The notes beneath the pieces are model-generated. The model saw only the letters and a list, made by a program, of their open reading frames with translations. It was not told the DNA's origin and did no database searches. Positions 54,101 through 64,000 of a stretch of 64,000 bases of DNA are shown piece by piece. Position 1 is the first letter of the stretch. The number at the start of each line of letters is the position of its first letter. Origin of the DNA: Chionis minor (lineage: Eukaryota > Chordata > Aves > Charadriiformes > Chionididae); assembly GCA_013398295.1 (NCBI GenBank), contig VZSF01006565.1, positions 1,056,691-1,120,690 on the forward strand, in the 5' to 3' direction. A program made the translations under genes and the position numbers.

Positions 54101-56748
54101 CTGTATCCTAGAAAAATTAAACAAAAAATAAATAGTTAGGTTAGGGAGTTAATGCAAATTAAAAGGAGCCCCCATTCCACACACACACCCCCCACCCCCC
54201 AAAAAAAAAGGCATTTCTGGACTTCTGGTATTTCTTTCGTGCAGATAGTCAGAAAAACCAAGGACATACAATGGATGGTATTTACTTCAAGACTGCTCTT
54301 CAGCTCTGTGAACAGAAACTGAAGTGATTTGGCGTATTGCTAGTTTTCAACAGTGCATCAACATCACTAACACTTTTTCAGTTTGTCTCCCTGAACAGAG
54401 ATAAGAAATGAGACCCAGGAAACAGAATTACCTGACAGAGGCCAAAGCTTCTCCGGCTCAGGTAAAGCCAGACTGCTGATGTGGTCTGAGAAGCTCAGGC
54501 AGGCACAGTGAAGTTCTGCTGAGATATAAATTAATACTACCTCTTCTCCGGAAATAGTCTAGGAAAGGTTTAAAGCTTTCCCAAACTTGTTAAGAGACCA
54601 AAAGCCTTTGGAGCCCAGATTAAACCAAAATCCACCTTGAAAGAACGGTGACAGGGCTGTGCTAACAACCCAAGCGGAAAATACCTGCCCAACTTTGCAA
54701 TACTGCTGATTTCCTCAAACCAGTATTACATGGCAGCACGCTCTTTCAAATATGCCAGGGATAGGACTGCATTATGTATTCATTTTCAAGTTTATTTATA
54801 ACATGGATTGTGGGCCATTTAAATATTGTTAAAAGGCCCACTTGATACTTCCTACACAATCTTAGGCTGTTTCCATTTGCATTTTCTTAATGGAAGTTAC
54901 AAAAATAATCTAGTTACAGGTTCATTTTTAATACTCTCTCATTTCATTGACAATATATGTTGATTAAAATCGCAACATCAAGTCCTTTATTCTGAACAAA
55001 GGTATTTACTCTTAAAACCGGTTATACAAGGGAGGCAGACAAACTAACAAACAGCGAAAGAGTTAAACGTATACAATTCCTATGAGTGTTCACCTAAACT
55101 CTTTGCTCATTTTACTAAGCTACCCTTTCTCAAGTCAGAGCCCAGCTGGCCTGTCGGCCCCATTAAACACACCCATCCAGTTGCAGAGGTGAGAGACAGA
55201 CTCCAAAGTTATTTGATCACTGCCAAGATACCAGGAACTGATACTACGTGGCTAGAGATGGATGTACGTCTTGTTTGACAAGAAAAAACAAGAGACTACG
55301 CTGACATGACTGTCAATTTCTCTGTCAAACGCTTCACAGTCCTGAAATATCTATGTTCTTGCACCTCCCTGCAGCATTTCAACAGATAACTTTATGCTAG
55401 CAGTTGTTCGACAGATAGGTTTTTGCTATTTTATCTCCCATCACAAGCTGAGGAAGCATGGGATTTGATTGCCATTTCAAGCAGTATTGCAAAAGGTAGT
55501 TGGACTTAGAGTAGAAACATGCTTGTCTGTTTGTTAAATGGACTACTGTGCATACACCACAAACAAGGAGCCAGAAATAACAGTGAGGTACATGTGAAGA
55601 AAGCAGACAAGCTTCTCAGTTTTCAGGTTATTACTGAATAACTAGCGCTATCACATTATCAGCAGGCCCCCTGTGAAACTGTTGTTGGACGACAGCTTAT
55701 TGCTTTAAGTAATGCAGTACTCCACAAAGGCATTTTGGCAATAAAGAAATGCTCACAGAGCATATGCTGTTCCAGGATATAATTTAACTTGTTCTGACAG
55801 GACTCAAATTTGAGTACGTAAGACTTATAATTTTTAAATTAAATTAAATTCTGCAGAGCTTATCAGGTCCAGGGAAAAGCACAACTCACTCTTGCAGGAT
55901 TTCACTGATGCAATATAGATCCCACCACCTCTTTAATGATAACAATTTATAACAATTAGTTGGGGGTATCGTTGGGTTGGGGGCAGGGGCACTACTTACG
56001 TTCAGAGACTGGTTTTCAAGTTATTTCAGTAGAAGCACAAGGCAGAGAATTACACCAGAATAATTTACTTTTTCAGAAATCAAGTCTATGTCTTGAGTGT
56101 TCAAAGTTCCAGATGTTTCTGAGACTGATACACTCCATTACACTCCTGTCTTTTGCCTCCAGCCTATAATATTCAAGTTTTTACTTAAACACGCCTTTAA
56201 ATAAATCTTGACTGATGAAATATCCATTGCAAAACAAATTATTGCTATTTTTCAAAGCTTCAGAACAAAAGATTTGCTGCTGACAGTACACGTTCACAGA
56301 TTTAAAACTCTGCACCTGTTCTTTACTTGGTGATGTGAAATTTATTCTTGAGTCAGTATTCCCATTAATAACTAAAAAAAACTGCTAGAGAAAAAAATTA
56401 ACAGTTTAAGAATTAAAGAAAAAATTGCGTGCACTCTGAAAGATGAAATCAACTTACTGATCACTTGAAAACAAGAAAAACAAAGTGGCAACAACAACTG
56501 GAAGAAAGTGAGCTCATGTAGAAGGATTTAAAAGAGCAACTATATTTTTACAACTCTTGAAAAGGCACATCTCTAAGCTGATCAGAGAACAAGCTGAATG
56601 CCAACAGCAACACACGAACAGCAATTCAGCAATATGCTTATACGGATGGTAGCATAACAACTAGGCTTAAGCAAGATAACAGACCACATGATCAAAAGTG
56701 GTCCTGTTCTTGACTGATAAATTGGACCATCAAAAAAAAAAAAGGTAC

Positions 56749-56824
56749 ACTTGCACAAGTTTTCTTGGTGTTACAGAAATGGCTTATTTGCCATTTCTGT
56801 AACACCGAGAAAAGCTGTGCAAGT
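56749..56824. repeat. Near-perfect 35-bp inverted repeat forming a 76-nt hairpin
   Basis: Two 35-nt arms (56749-56783 and 56790-56824) face each other across a six-base loop, TTATTT. Base by base, 32 positions pair by Watson-Crick, one (56766/56807) is T opposite G, and two adjacent positions (56758-56759 against 56814-56815) mismatch. The size, small terminal loop and single internal bulge resemble an animal pre-miRNA. The T/G pair makes the plus-strand RNA fold slightly better than the minus-strand RNA, although ADK is transcribed from the minus strand. It sits about 410 bases downstream of the exon 2 donor. I do not recognise either arm as a known miRNA. A small palindromic transposon remnant or recent inverted duplication is the alternative. 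No flanking target-site duplication was seen. Confidence 0.9.
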
Positions 56825-57231
56825 CTTCACTGAGGAGAGAAAATAGCACTGTAATAGTACATTTAGAGAAGCACACAAATATTCACACACGAGCTACCTA
56901 CATCTTACTGACATTGATGAATGCTTCCAGTTAAAGGCTAGCAAAGACAGCATGAAGAGACTAAAATAAATAGAAAACAATAAATACCAAAACCACATAA
57001 AAACACTGAAGTTTTTTATTTTCATATGAAGCCACTACCACATCTTCATATAGCTAGAACAATCAAATGACTGATACAATGTCAGCTTCTTTCAGCATAA
57101 GGCCAGAATCCCATAGGGATCAGCACAAACTTAGCATTGCACAACCAGGTAGTCCTCCATTTATTTGTAAGCATCATTGTGGGGAAAAAACCTGACATTT
57201 AAAAAAAAAATTAAAAAAAATAAAGACTTAC

Positions 57232-57306
57232 TTGTCAAGGAAGTCCTTGTCCACAACTGCACATATATCAAGCAGAGGATTTCCCATTCCAAACAGGACA
57301 TTTTCA
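57232..57306 (-). CDS. ADK: Adenosine kinase, coding exon 2 (partial gene)
   Basis: Read on the minus strand, this 75-bp block starts after a pyrimidine-rich acceptor ending TTTTCTTACAG and ends at a consensus GTAAGT donor. It encodes ENVLFGMGNPLLDI, then CAVVDKDFLDK, the N-terminal start of adenosine kinase, a PfkB-family sugar kinase that phosphorylates adenosine to AMP using ATP. The Asp of GNPLLDI corresponds to the residue that contacts the ribose hydroxyls of adenosine in the mammalian enzyme (family knowledge). The exon begins with one base (T) that completes a codon from the previous exon and ends with AA, so it is phase 2 at both ends. The next exon must supply G to complete Lys, and exon 3 at 37465 does. 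Mammals usually have Ser where this sequence has Cys after LLDI. The identification is firm. Confidence 0.96.
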
Positions 57307-57943
57307 CTGTAAGAAAATCAATTATTTCAAGTTAGCTTAGCATTAGTTTATTGTTCCTAGTATAGTATGTTGAAGACTTTTTTTTTTATAGATAAAAGTT
57401 TTCCTTGAATAAAACTACGGAACAAAGATACGCACTTTGCCCAGTGCAGAAGTCACATAGAGACCTGGCATATAAACACAGAGAGTCAAATTTGAGTGAA
57501 ATACCATCCTCCTTCTTTGATCAACATAGAGACTTCAAGCAGTCAAGAATATATAAAGCCACATATTCTGTTACGCTATCAGTCACTCAGATAAATTAGA
57601 ACTGCAAGCCACATTCTGTTGTTTTAAAGGATCGCATTCAAGTTGTAATACCAGATTTTAGACAGGGGGAGCATCAGACCAGGCTATAAGAATTTCACTG
57701 AACAGACTTAGTTGCTGGGTTTACTCTGCTACTGACCAATAATTAACAATTAAGGTCTGTTTTAATAAGCTGAAATTAAGCAACTATGGATTCTGCATTG
57801 TCAGCCATCTTAAACAGAATAGTCATCTACTGGTAAGAACGTACGTACTTTTAAATCAATTTGGAATTCATTACCATGACTTCTGCCACATCAAAACAAG
57901 ACATCAGAGATACTGTAAACAGCTGAAAGATCTGACTTTAACT

Positions 57944-57959
57944 CCCCCCCCCCCCCCCC
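57944..57959. repeat. C16 homopolymer run
   Basis: Sixteen consecutive C on the plus strand, hence G16 in the ADK pre-mRNA, about 640 bases upstream of exon 2. Confidence 0.9.
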
Positions 57960-59874
57960 ATTCATTCAGAAACCATGTGTTGCATGTTCCTGAAGAGCAC
58001 GCACTTGGGTGATAATGCAGTAATACCAACAGATTAGATACGTGGCCTAGTGTCAAGGAGGAGTGAATGCAGCTGTTCTTGAAGGCTGCCTAAAACTACA
58101 TCCAAACCCACCACATTCCTTGCTGAGGTAACACCTGCTGCCTCCAACCGGCAAGGCAAGCCCTTGCTCAGGCCACCGAAGGTGACTTCAGTGTGACCAC
58201 CAAATACGCCTCCATGCTTCCCATGGCTCTACCAAGCATTTGCAGAGAAAGCGTATTCCCTGGCTCTCCAACCCCCAAAAAGTATTGATGTAACACTGCA
58301 GTTGGATCCAAAGTTTATCTGCAGTTTATCCAAAGCTGTGTGACTATGTCAGCTGAATCTGAAAGCAACTGAGTAAGTTTTTCTGGCCCATTTAGAGCAA
58401 GACAAACGTTTTAGAGACTTGACATCCACCTACTAAATGATAGATTTCATCAATTTCTACTCACCAGGATTAAAAAAAAAATATATATATAAAACAAGCA
58501 GAAAGGGGATGATATGTAACAGTCTCCTTAACTGTGTCCAGCAGAGGTTGGAAACTCATTCACTTACTTCCTCTCAGAACTGCTACGAAAAGCCCTTAGC
58601 TGACAAATTTTGTCAAATTTGAAGCTACTTGCCAAAAGTACACAGCCAAACTTCTTCCTCTTTGCAGTGCCACATTAGTTTCCATTAAATGCTAAACTCT
58701 GAAGTCTGGAAATGAAGACATGGAAAGCATGAATAATAACCTTGATATTGAGACACAGAAAACCATGCTTTAAGTATCCTAATTTTTGTTGTAGCTTTTA
58801 AGACAGGCCTTTACAGCCCATTTCACTGTTAAGTGAAATGCAGAGGATGCTGCTTTGTGAAGCCAGAAATCCAGCTCGCTCCTGAGACAGGCAACACCTG
58901 CTTAGTAAAAACCTGTAAGACTCACTAAATACTTTTGCCAGTGTGAAAAGTAGTACTGATTCTTCTAAATAGCATAAGCATAAATTGTACCTAACCGGAA
59001 GAACAGAAGGAGAGACAGGTGACAGTTAAGAAGACGTAAGAATAAAGGGGACTGAAGTCAGAGCCCCAAGACAGGACATTCTCTCCCTTTAAAAAAAAAC
59101 TAAGTATTGCAGGTCAATGAATGAACAAGTCAGAATTCTAGAAGTGCAGAATGCAGATTTGTCCCAAACTGTGCTTTCCTGTACTTGATGTTTAGCTGAT
59201 TCTCACATTCTGTGAAATTCTACACGTCAATATTTTTATACCTACACTCAAGAAAAAAAAAAAGGTATGTCCTGGATAACTTTTACAGAAGACAAGTATC
59301 AGCACTTAGGTATATGGTATGACAGAAAACAGAGCTGTAATTCAAAAACTCTCTGAAATACAGATGACATGTTGATGTCACTACCTATGAAGCAGTTACC
59401 TTGTTCAACGGAAAAGCAAAATAGAAGCTACCAAACATTTAACAAGCTGCAGGTTGCAGAAACATACTGGTCAATATACTTCAAGTAGCAGGAGAGCAAC
59501 TTTGTACTGGTTTAACATCCACAGAAGCTCTATCAAGCCAATAATGCATGTACAAACCCCTAATACGTCAAGAGCCGCAGAAACTAGCACTTTCAGTGCC
59601 ACTTAATCCAAGCAGCTCTTTACATCCCATACAACAAGTCCTGTTCCATCCCCAAGCCTTCTTTATAATCGTCCCTGTTCAAGCATTCCAGAGGCTCTGT
59701 AGTAGGGTGCCATCCAGGACGGAAAGTTTTAAAAGCCAAGGTAGTTATCACTAGGCTACTAAGTGTGCGTTCAGAAACGTTCCCCTGAAACTTCTGGGCA
59801 AACTCTCCCCAACTTCAGCATCGCTCTTTCTCACAACAAAATGCAGGACAGCAGAACTTGACAGTTTTTCAAAC

Positions 59875-60460
59875 TGCTGGTTTTGGCTGGGGTAGAGTTA
59901 GTTTTATTCACAGTAACTAGTGTGGGGCTATGTTTTTGATTTGTGCCGAAAACAGTATTGATAATACAGGACGTTTCAGTTATTGCTGAGCAGTGCTTAG
60001 ACAGACTCAAAGCCTCTTCTGCTCCTGGTGCCACCCCACCAGCAAGTAGGCTGGGAGTACACAAAAAGTTGGGAGGAGACACAGCTGGGACACCTGACCT
60101 AAAACGACCAAAGGGATATTCCAAGCGATGTGATGTCATGCTCAGCATATAAAGTTCAGGGAAAAAGAAGGGGTGGATGTTCGGAGCGATGGCGTTTGTC
60201 TTGCAAAGTAACCGTTAGGTGTGATGGAGCCCTGCTTTCCGAGGGAAGGCTGAACACCTGCCTGCCGATGGGAAGCAATGAACGAACTCCTTGTTTTGCT
60301 CTGCTGGCGTGCGCAGCTTTTGCTTTACCTATTAAACTGCCTTTATCTCAGCCCAGGAGTCTTTTCACTACCACTCTTTTGATTCTCTCCCCCATCCCAA
60401 CTGGGGAGAGAGTGAGTGGCTTTGTGGTACTTAGTTTCCGTCTGGGGTTAAACCACAATG
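59875..60460 (+). mobile_element. Solo LTR of a second endogenous retrovirus family
   Basis: The block begins TGCTGGTTTTGGCTGGGGTA and ends near GGGGTTAAACCACAATG, a pattern I recognise from a common avian LTR family. Internally it has a TATA box (TATAAAG, 60148-60154) and an ATTAAA polyadenylation signal (60331-60336), both on the plus strand. Short frames within it (for example 113 codons from 60130) are LTR sequence and not genes. No internal retroviral sequence flanks it. It lies 2.6 kb upstream of ADK exon 2, antisense to the gene. Confidence 0.85.
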
Positions 60461-63099
60461 TAAATACCTAAAATTCATTGTTTGATTTCTATGAAGAAAA
60501 AAGGTACACAGGTTATAACACTCATCTTGCTTTTGTGAATAATCTAAATACATGAGCTACTATATAATAATAGTTAGCCTTATGTTTTTCAATTAACATG
60601 TATGTCTACATTTTTGGTTGTTTCAGCTAGATGTTTGAATTAAACTAAGTCCCAAGGTACTAGAACTTCCATGCTTAAAATGAGATACGAACATTCCATT
60701 GGCAAAAAGGAGAGAAATCCATATGCTTCATTTGTACTGGAGACTGTAGTTGTGTCATTCCTTAACTGACACTGCATTTGGTAAAAATACCTCCCCGGGG
60801 CAAAGTAAGAAAAGCCTAAAGAATTTCTTTCCAAGTCACAAATTTGAAAAATTCAGTAAGTTTAAGCAGACATTTCAGATCACCACTGTGATCAGCGTCT
60901 TCCAATACAAGCTTTGTGACCCAGAATCTGGAAAGTCCAGTGTTTCTACTGTTAAAGAGAAAGACTTAGCTGTGTAAGTCCTTAGCATGTTCAACCTGAT
61001 TAACACAACACTGGGTACATTTCAGTGCAGATCACCCTTCTCTTCTCCAGAGGCTGTGAAGTATCTGCATTGTTACACTATGGTACTTTTTTGTGGCACG
61101 ACATGAGGTATAGCAGTTACTTGGCTATAGTTTGCTCCTCTGCAAAACCAAAAATTTTAAAAATAACCCACTACATATACTCTGTAAAGCCACATATTGT
61201 AAAAGCATAAAATTAAACACGATATTTAGGATCCTGGAGAACACTAAATTGCAAGTCTCCAGAGCAAGAAACTGATATTAAATCGTTACAGTCTCATCAA
61301 GTTTGTCACTTTCAGCAGTACACATGAACCTCACTGGCCTTACATTTGCTGTTCAGTCACATCGGACACCTGCACTGATTAAAATTTCACGGATTATTTC
61401 CAACCAACATAAAACATCGTGAAAAAGCAGCAATAGTTTCCTGAAATCTGAGATTTCACAATACATAGGTTATTTGCGAAACGCATCTCTGCAACAGACA
61501 CAAGACAAAAACACTTAAGTGCTCCCCAGTCTCCCTGACTCTCCCTGCAGTCCCTTCTCTTGCACAGGAGTAAGGGTATCTAATCATTTGGGGAGTATGC
61601 TCTTGCTTAACTCAACTAACCTATTGCAAAAGAACATTTGGCTCAGCTCTTCAAGATACAAGTGACAACACCTCCACCTGCATAAATTAAGGGCATATAA
61701 TTGGCTATACATAGTACGTATGTGTGTAAATGTATGCATACACATACACGTGGAGTAGATGTATATATGAACAGTACATATACTTTTTAAATTCTAAACT
61801 AAGAATGAGATGTTCATACAAACCTAAAACCTGCTTGGACACAGAAATACACTGTCCATCTAGCAGGCAAAACTACAGGAACAACAGCAACTTTACAAAA
61901 AGCCTGGATGTACACACTGCATCTGCACTCTAAAACTCTTGACAACACACAATATATTTTAGGAGTGTGTCATTTAACTTTGCACTAGATGAAGTGCGAG
62001 TTGTAATTATAAATTCAAGCAACATAATTCATTAAATATAAATAAATCTTCACCTGCTAATTATGGCATTTTGTTTGGAGATTGCCAAGATGATTGATTT
62101 TTCACGAACAGCCAGCGTTTCATGCATTACTCTTTATCACAAGTTGCAGAAGTAATGAAGTGAAACCATACTGGATGAAAACAAAATAAAAAACCCGACA
62201 AAACAAAAAAACCTGCATCCCTTCAATCATTTTTAAAAAGTCAACAAAATCAACTGTAACTGAACGATCTGGAAAGCGGTATCCAACATCATGATAATAC
62301 TTTACTAATGCTCTGCTGTTGCAGGCATTTTTAAAAAATATGGTCCTGTTTCAAGTTGGCTGCTGAACATCAGCAATACTGTATCTAACTATCACACAAT
62401 ATTGTTATAATCCCATGCTGCTGTGCACTTCAGTGGAAAAGCAACATCAAAATATCAGTGAAAGCACATTATTAGTTGCTGGCACAGAGACAGAGCCTTT
62501 GGATACTGGCATGTCTTGCTTAAAAAACAAACAAAAAAGATATCCCTTTATTCCTTAAAAAAATCATATTTTTTGTTGCTGCAAAATTTTCTCATCTACT
62601 TAATAGTAATTAATAGTAAAGGAAGCCGAGTTGAAAATGTCACCTTTTTTATTGCTCAATAACAGCCTCATACTGCTATGCAGTTGTAGCGTACACTTAA
62701 TATTACATTCTTATGCTAAGACATTTTATAGTCGGAAAGCCTTAATAAAACATGATTGGGACATTTGGGTGTCCCAATTGCACAACAGCCTGCTGTATGC
62801 CTACTCTTCCATTTTACAAATATTTTAGATCTTACGAAACCACATCTTACGCTAGTATTCCTATAGGGTTTGATTATGCCCTTAAAAGTAAGGCCAAACA
62901 AGGCATGTTCTATGTCTATTCTCAGCATATACATTTCACTCACAAAGGAACACAGCTAAACCCCATCTAACATAAGACCTGATTTTAATAAGAGTCATTT
63001 ATACACATAGCTAAAACAAGACAGCAATGGTATCGGATTCATAGCACCTGAATAGCTACAGGCTCTCGACTAAGAACATCCTTCCCTCATCCCACTTAC

Positions 63100-63128
63100 C
63101 TACATAGTACAAGTGAGTAAGATGACAT
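63100..63128 (-). CDS. ADK: Candidate alternative first coding exon of ADK
   Basis: On the minus strand an ATG opens a nine-codon frame, MSSYSLVLC, ending in AG directly before a perfect GTAAGT donor. The leftover AG plus the first T of exon 2 would make Ser, and the frame then runs into ENVLFGMGNPLL. Ser at this junction is found in some mammalian adenosine kinases. Mammals have two first exons, one for a long nuclear form and one for a short cytosolic form, so an extra first exon in this interval is reasonable. Against it, the ATG context is weak (T at -3), the surroundings are not CpG-rich, the peptide resembles no first exon I know, and a chance donor of this quality is expected about once or twice in 6.7 kb. 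Transcript evidence is needed. Confidence 0.3.
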
Positions 63129-63839
63129 TTACTGTTAACCAGAACCTGTCCAACGCTAAAAGTTCCTCAGAACTCTTATTCCACGATTCCAGAGTTCGGA
63201 CAATCTCCCTTGCGTCACTTGTTAGCAAATCACTTTAGCACATAGACCTTAAACATGCAAGTAGCCTCGGGTCTTAAGCAAAGGCAATATCTGGTTGAGG
63301 AGTTACGTGCTTACACGCAGAACGGAGTATCTCCAGTGAAGATTTCATTCATTATGAAACTCCCATAGTCTCCTAGAGTGACACATTCACAGGTTCCAAC
63401 TTAGAGGCCAAGCCTAAAAGCCTCGGCCTTATGTAAGCAAGGCTGCCGCAGGGGGAAAAGAAAAAAAACCAAAAACCAAAAAAACCACGCAACACCAAAA
63501 CTGTTCTCCCACCACCCAGCTCCTTACGCAGCTGCGCTAGTTCCACCAGCGCCGGCAGGGAGATAGTACTGCCATTCCCAAGAGTTCCCGTCCATACTCC
63601 TGGGGCAGAACCGAACGGGGTGTGGAGAGAGGAGACGGGGAGAGTCGCCTTGAACCATCACTCATCTTGGAGCCCCTTAATTTTAGGCATTTCTTCAGCA
63701 ACTGAAGGACCAACCAAAGTAACTACGTGCTGAAGGTTACCGGATCACTTCACAATGCCACCCCGACTCAAGAGGAAGCAAAACTGCTCCTAATAATTCC
63801 TTCCACTGGATATTAAGTTAAGGGCTTGTCATTCTTCAA

Positions 63840-64000
63840 TTACCGCCGGTAACCTGACAGCGCCGCAGCTCCAGCAGACTGCCGGGAGCCTCGCCTGCGG
63901 TCGTTACCCGGCTCCTCATTACTTGGGATTCGTTTAAAATTAGGTTCCAGCCACGCCAGGCGACGGCGATGCCGAGCGGTCCGACCGCGGCTGCCGGAGC
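63840..64000. promoter_or_regulatory. CpG-rich end, probable edge of ADK promoter island
   Basis: About twenty CpG dinucleotides occur in the last 160 bases, against a background with almost none, and base composition turns strongly GC. A weaker rise begins near 63530. This is the pattern of a vertebrate CpG-island promoter edge. It lies upstream of ADK exon 2 on the minus strand. In mammals the long-form ADK promoter is shared with the divergent AP3M1 gene (established knowledge), so the plus-strand neighbour just past the window may be AP3M1. No first-exon peptide of the long form could be confirmed before the sequence ends. Confidence 0.6.

Larger units (their letters stand above)
37466..57231 (-). 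other. ADK: ADK intron 2 (19.8 kb)
   Basis: This interval is bounded by the exon 2 donor (GTAAGT) and the exon 3 acceptor (TTCAAG). It contains the CpG island near 40.7 kb, a CR1 reverse-transcriptase remnant at 44.4-45.1 kb and the hairpin at 56.75-56.82 kb. The remaining stretches (37466-40600, 40900-44430 and 45130-56740) are AT-rich, have stops in all frames at random spacing, and show no coding, RNA or repeat feature I could support. Confidence 0.9.
57307..64000 (-). other. ADK: ADK upstream intron and promoter-proximal DNA
   Basis: This is the sequence 5' of exon 2 on the minus strand. Apart from the solo LTR at 59875-60460, the candidate first exon near 63.1 kb and the CpG-rich right end, it is AT-rich, non-coding and without features I can name. 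There is a C16 run at 57944-57959. The stretches 57307-59874 and 60461-63099 hold only short chance reading frames. A slightly less AT-rich patch around 58.0-58.3 kb is not recognised. Confidence 0.8.

Noticed and set aside
63537..63665. Minus-strand ATG frame starting MSDGSRRLSPSPL near the promoter
   Set aside because: It ends at an in-frame stop without a donor in the phase required for ADK exon 2. It is more likely 5' flanking sequence.
63861..63990. Possible long-form ADK first-exon donors in the CpG-rich end (AG/GTTACC near 63860 and CG/GTCGGA near 63985)
   Set aside because: The first has an upstream stop and no ATG in the needed frame. The second is a poor donor at the window edge, and the preceding residues cannot be checked.

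Overview
The window is vertebrate nuclear DNA and almost certainly avian. It is AT-rich and CpG-poor, has no long open reading frames, and is dotted with CR1 LINE fragments (including the CR1-style 3' end) and solo LTRs of types common in bird genomes. One ambiguous base (n) lies at 26780. No prokaryotic gene, operon or CRISPR array is present.

The only real host gene I can support is ADK (adenosine kinase), on the minus strand. Two coding exons are clear, with correct splice sites and matching phases. Exon 2 (57232-57306) encodes the start of the PfkB-type fold, including GMGNPLLDI. Exon 3 (37412-37465) encodes YGLKPNDQILAEERHKEL. Joined, they read in frame as the N-terminal part of adenosine kinase. 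They are separated by a 19.8 kb intron. More than 37.4 kb of the following intron fills the left of the window, and I could not find the next expected exon there. On the right, an upstream intron of at least 5.8 kb runs toward a CpG-rich end (about 63840-64000). That end probably belongs to the ADK promoter, which in other vertebrates is shared head-to-head with AP3M1. A phase-compatible but unproven first coding exon lies at 63100-63128.

Layout from left to right: 1-37411 is ADK intron 3, with old CR1 pieces (about 5.8, 7.1, 15.7, 27.3 and 30.1 kb), two solo LTRs of one family (17.5 and 29.1 kb) and an unexplained exon-like island at 9.3-9.5 kb. 37412-37465 is exon 3. 37466-57231 is intron 2, with an isolated CpG island (about 40.65-40.80 kb), a CR1 reverse-transcriptase fragment (44.4-45.1 kb) and a near-perfect 76-nt hairpin (56749-56824). 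57232-57306 is exon 2. 57307-64000 is upstream intron and promoter-proximal DNA, with a third solo LTR of another family (59.9-60.5 kb).

The best candidates for something undescribed are the pre-miRNA-sized hairpin just downstream of exon 2, the CpG island inside intron 2 (a possible internal or antisense promoter), and the exon-like island near 9.4 kb. All three LTRs lie antisense to ADK. Both recognisable CR1 reverse-transcriptase fragments have lost the catalytic Asp-Asp segment, so none of the mobile DNA seen here looks autonomous.
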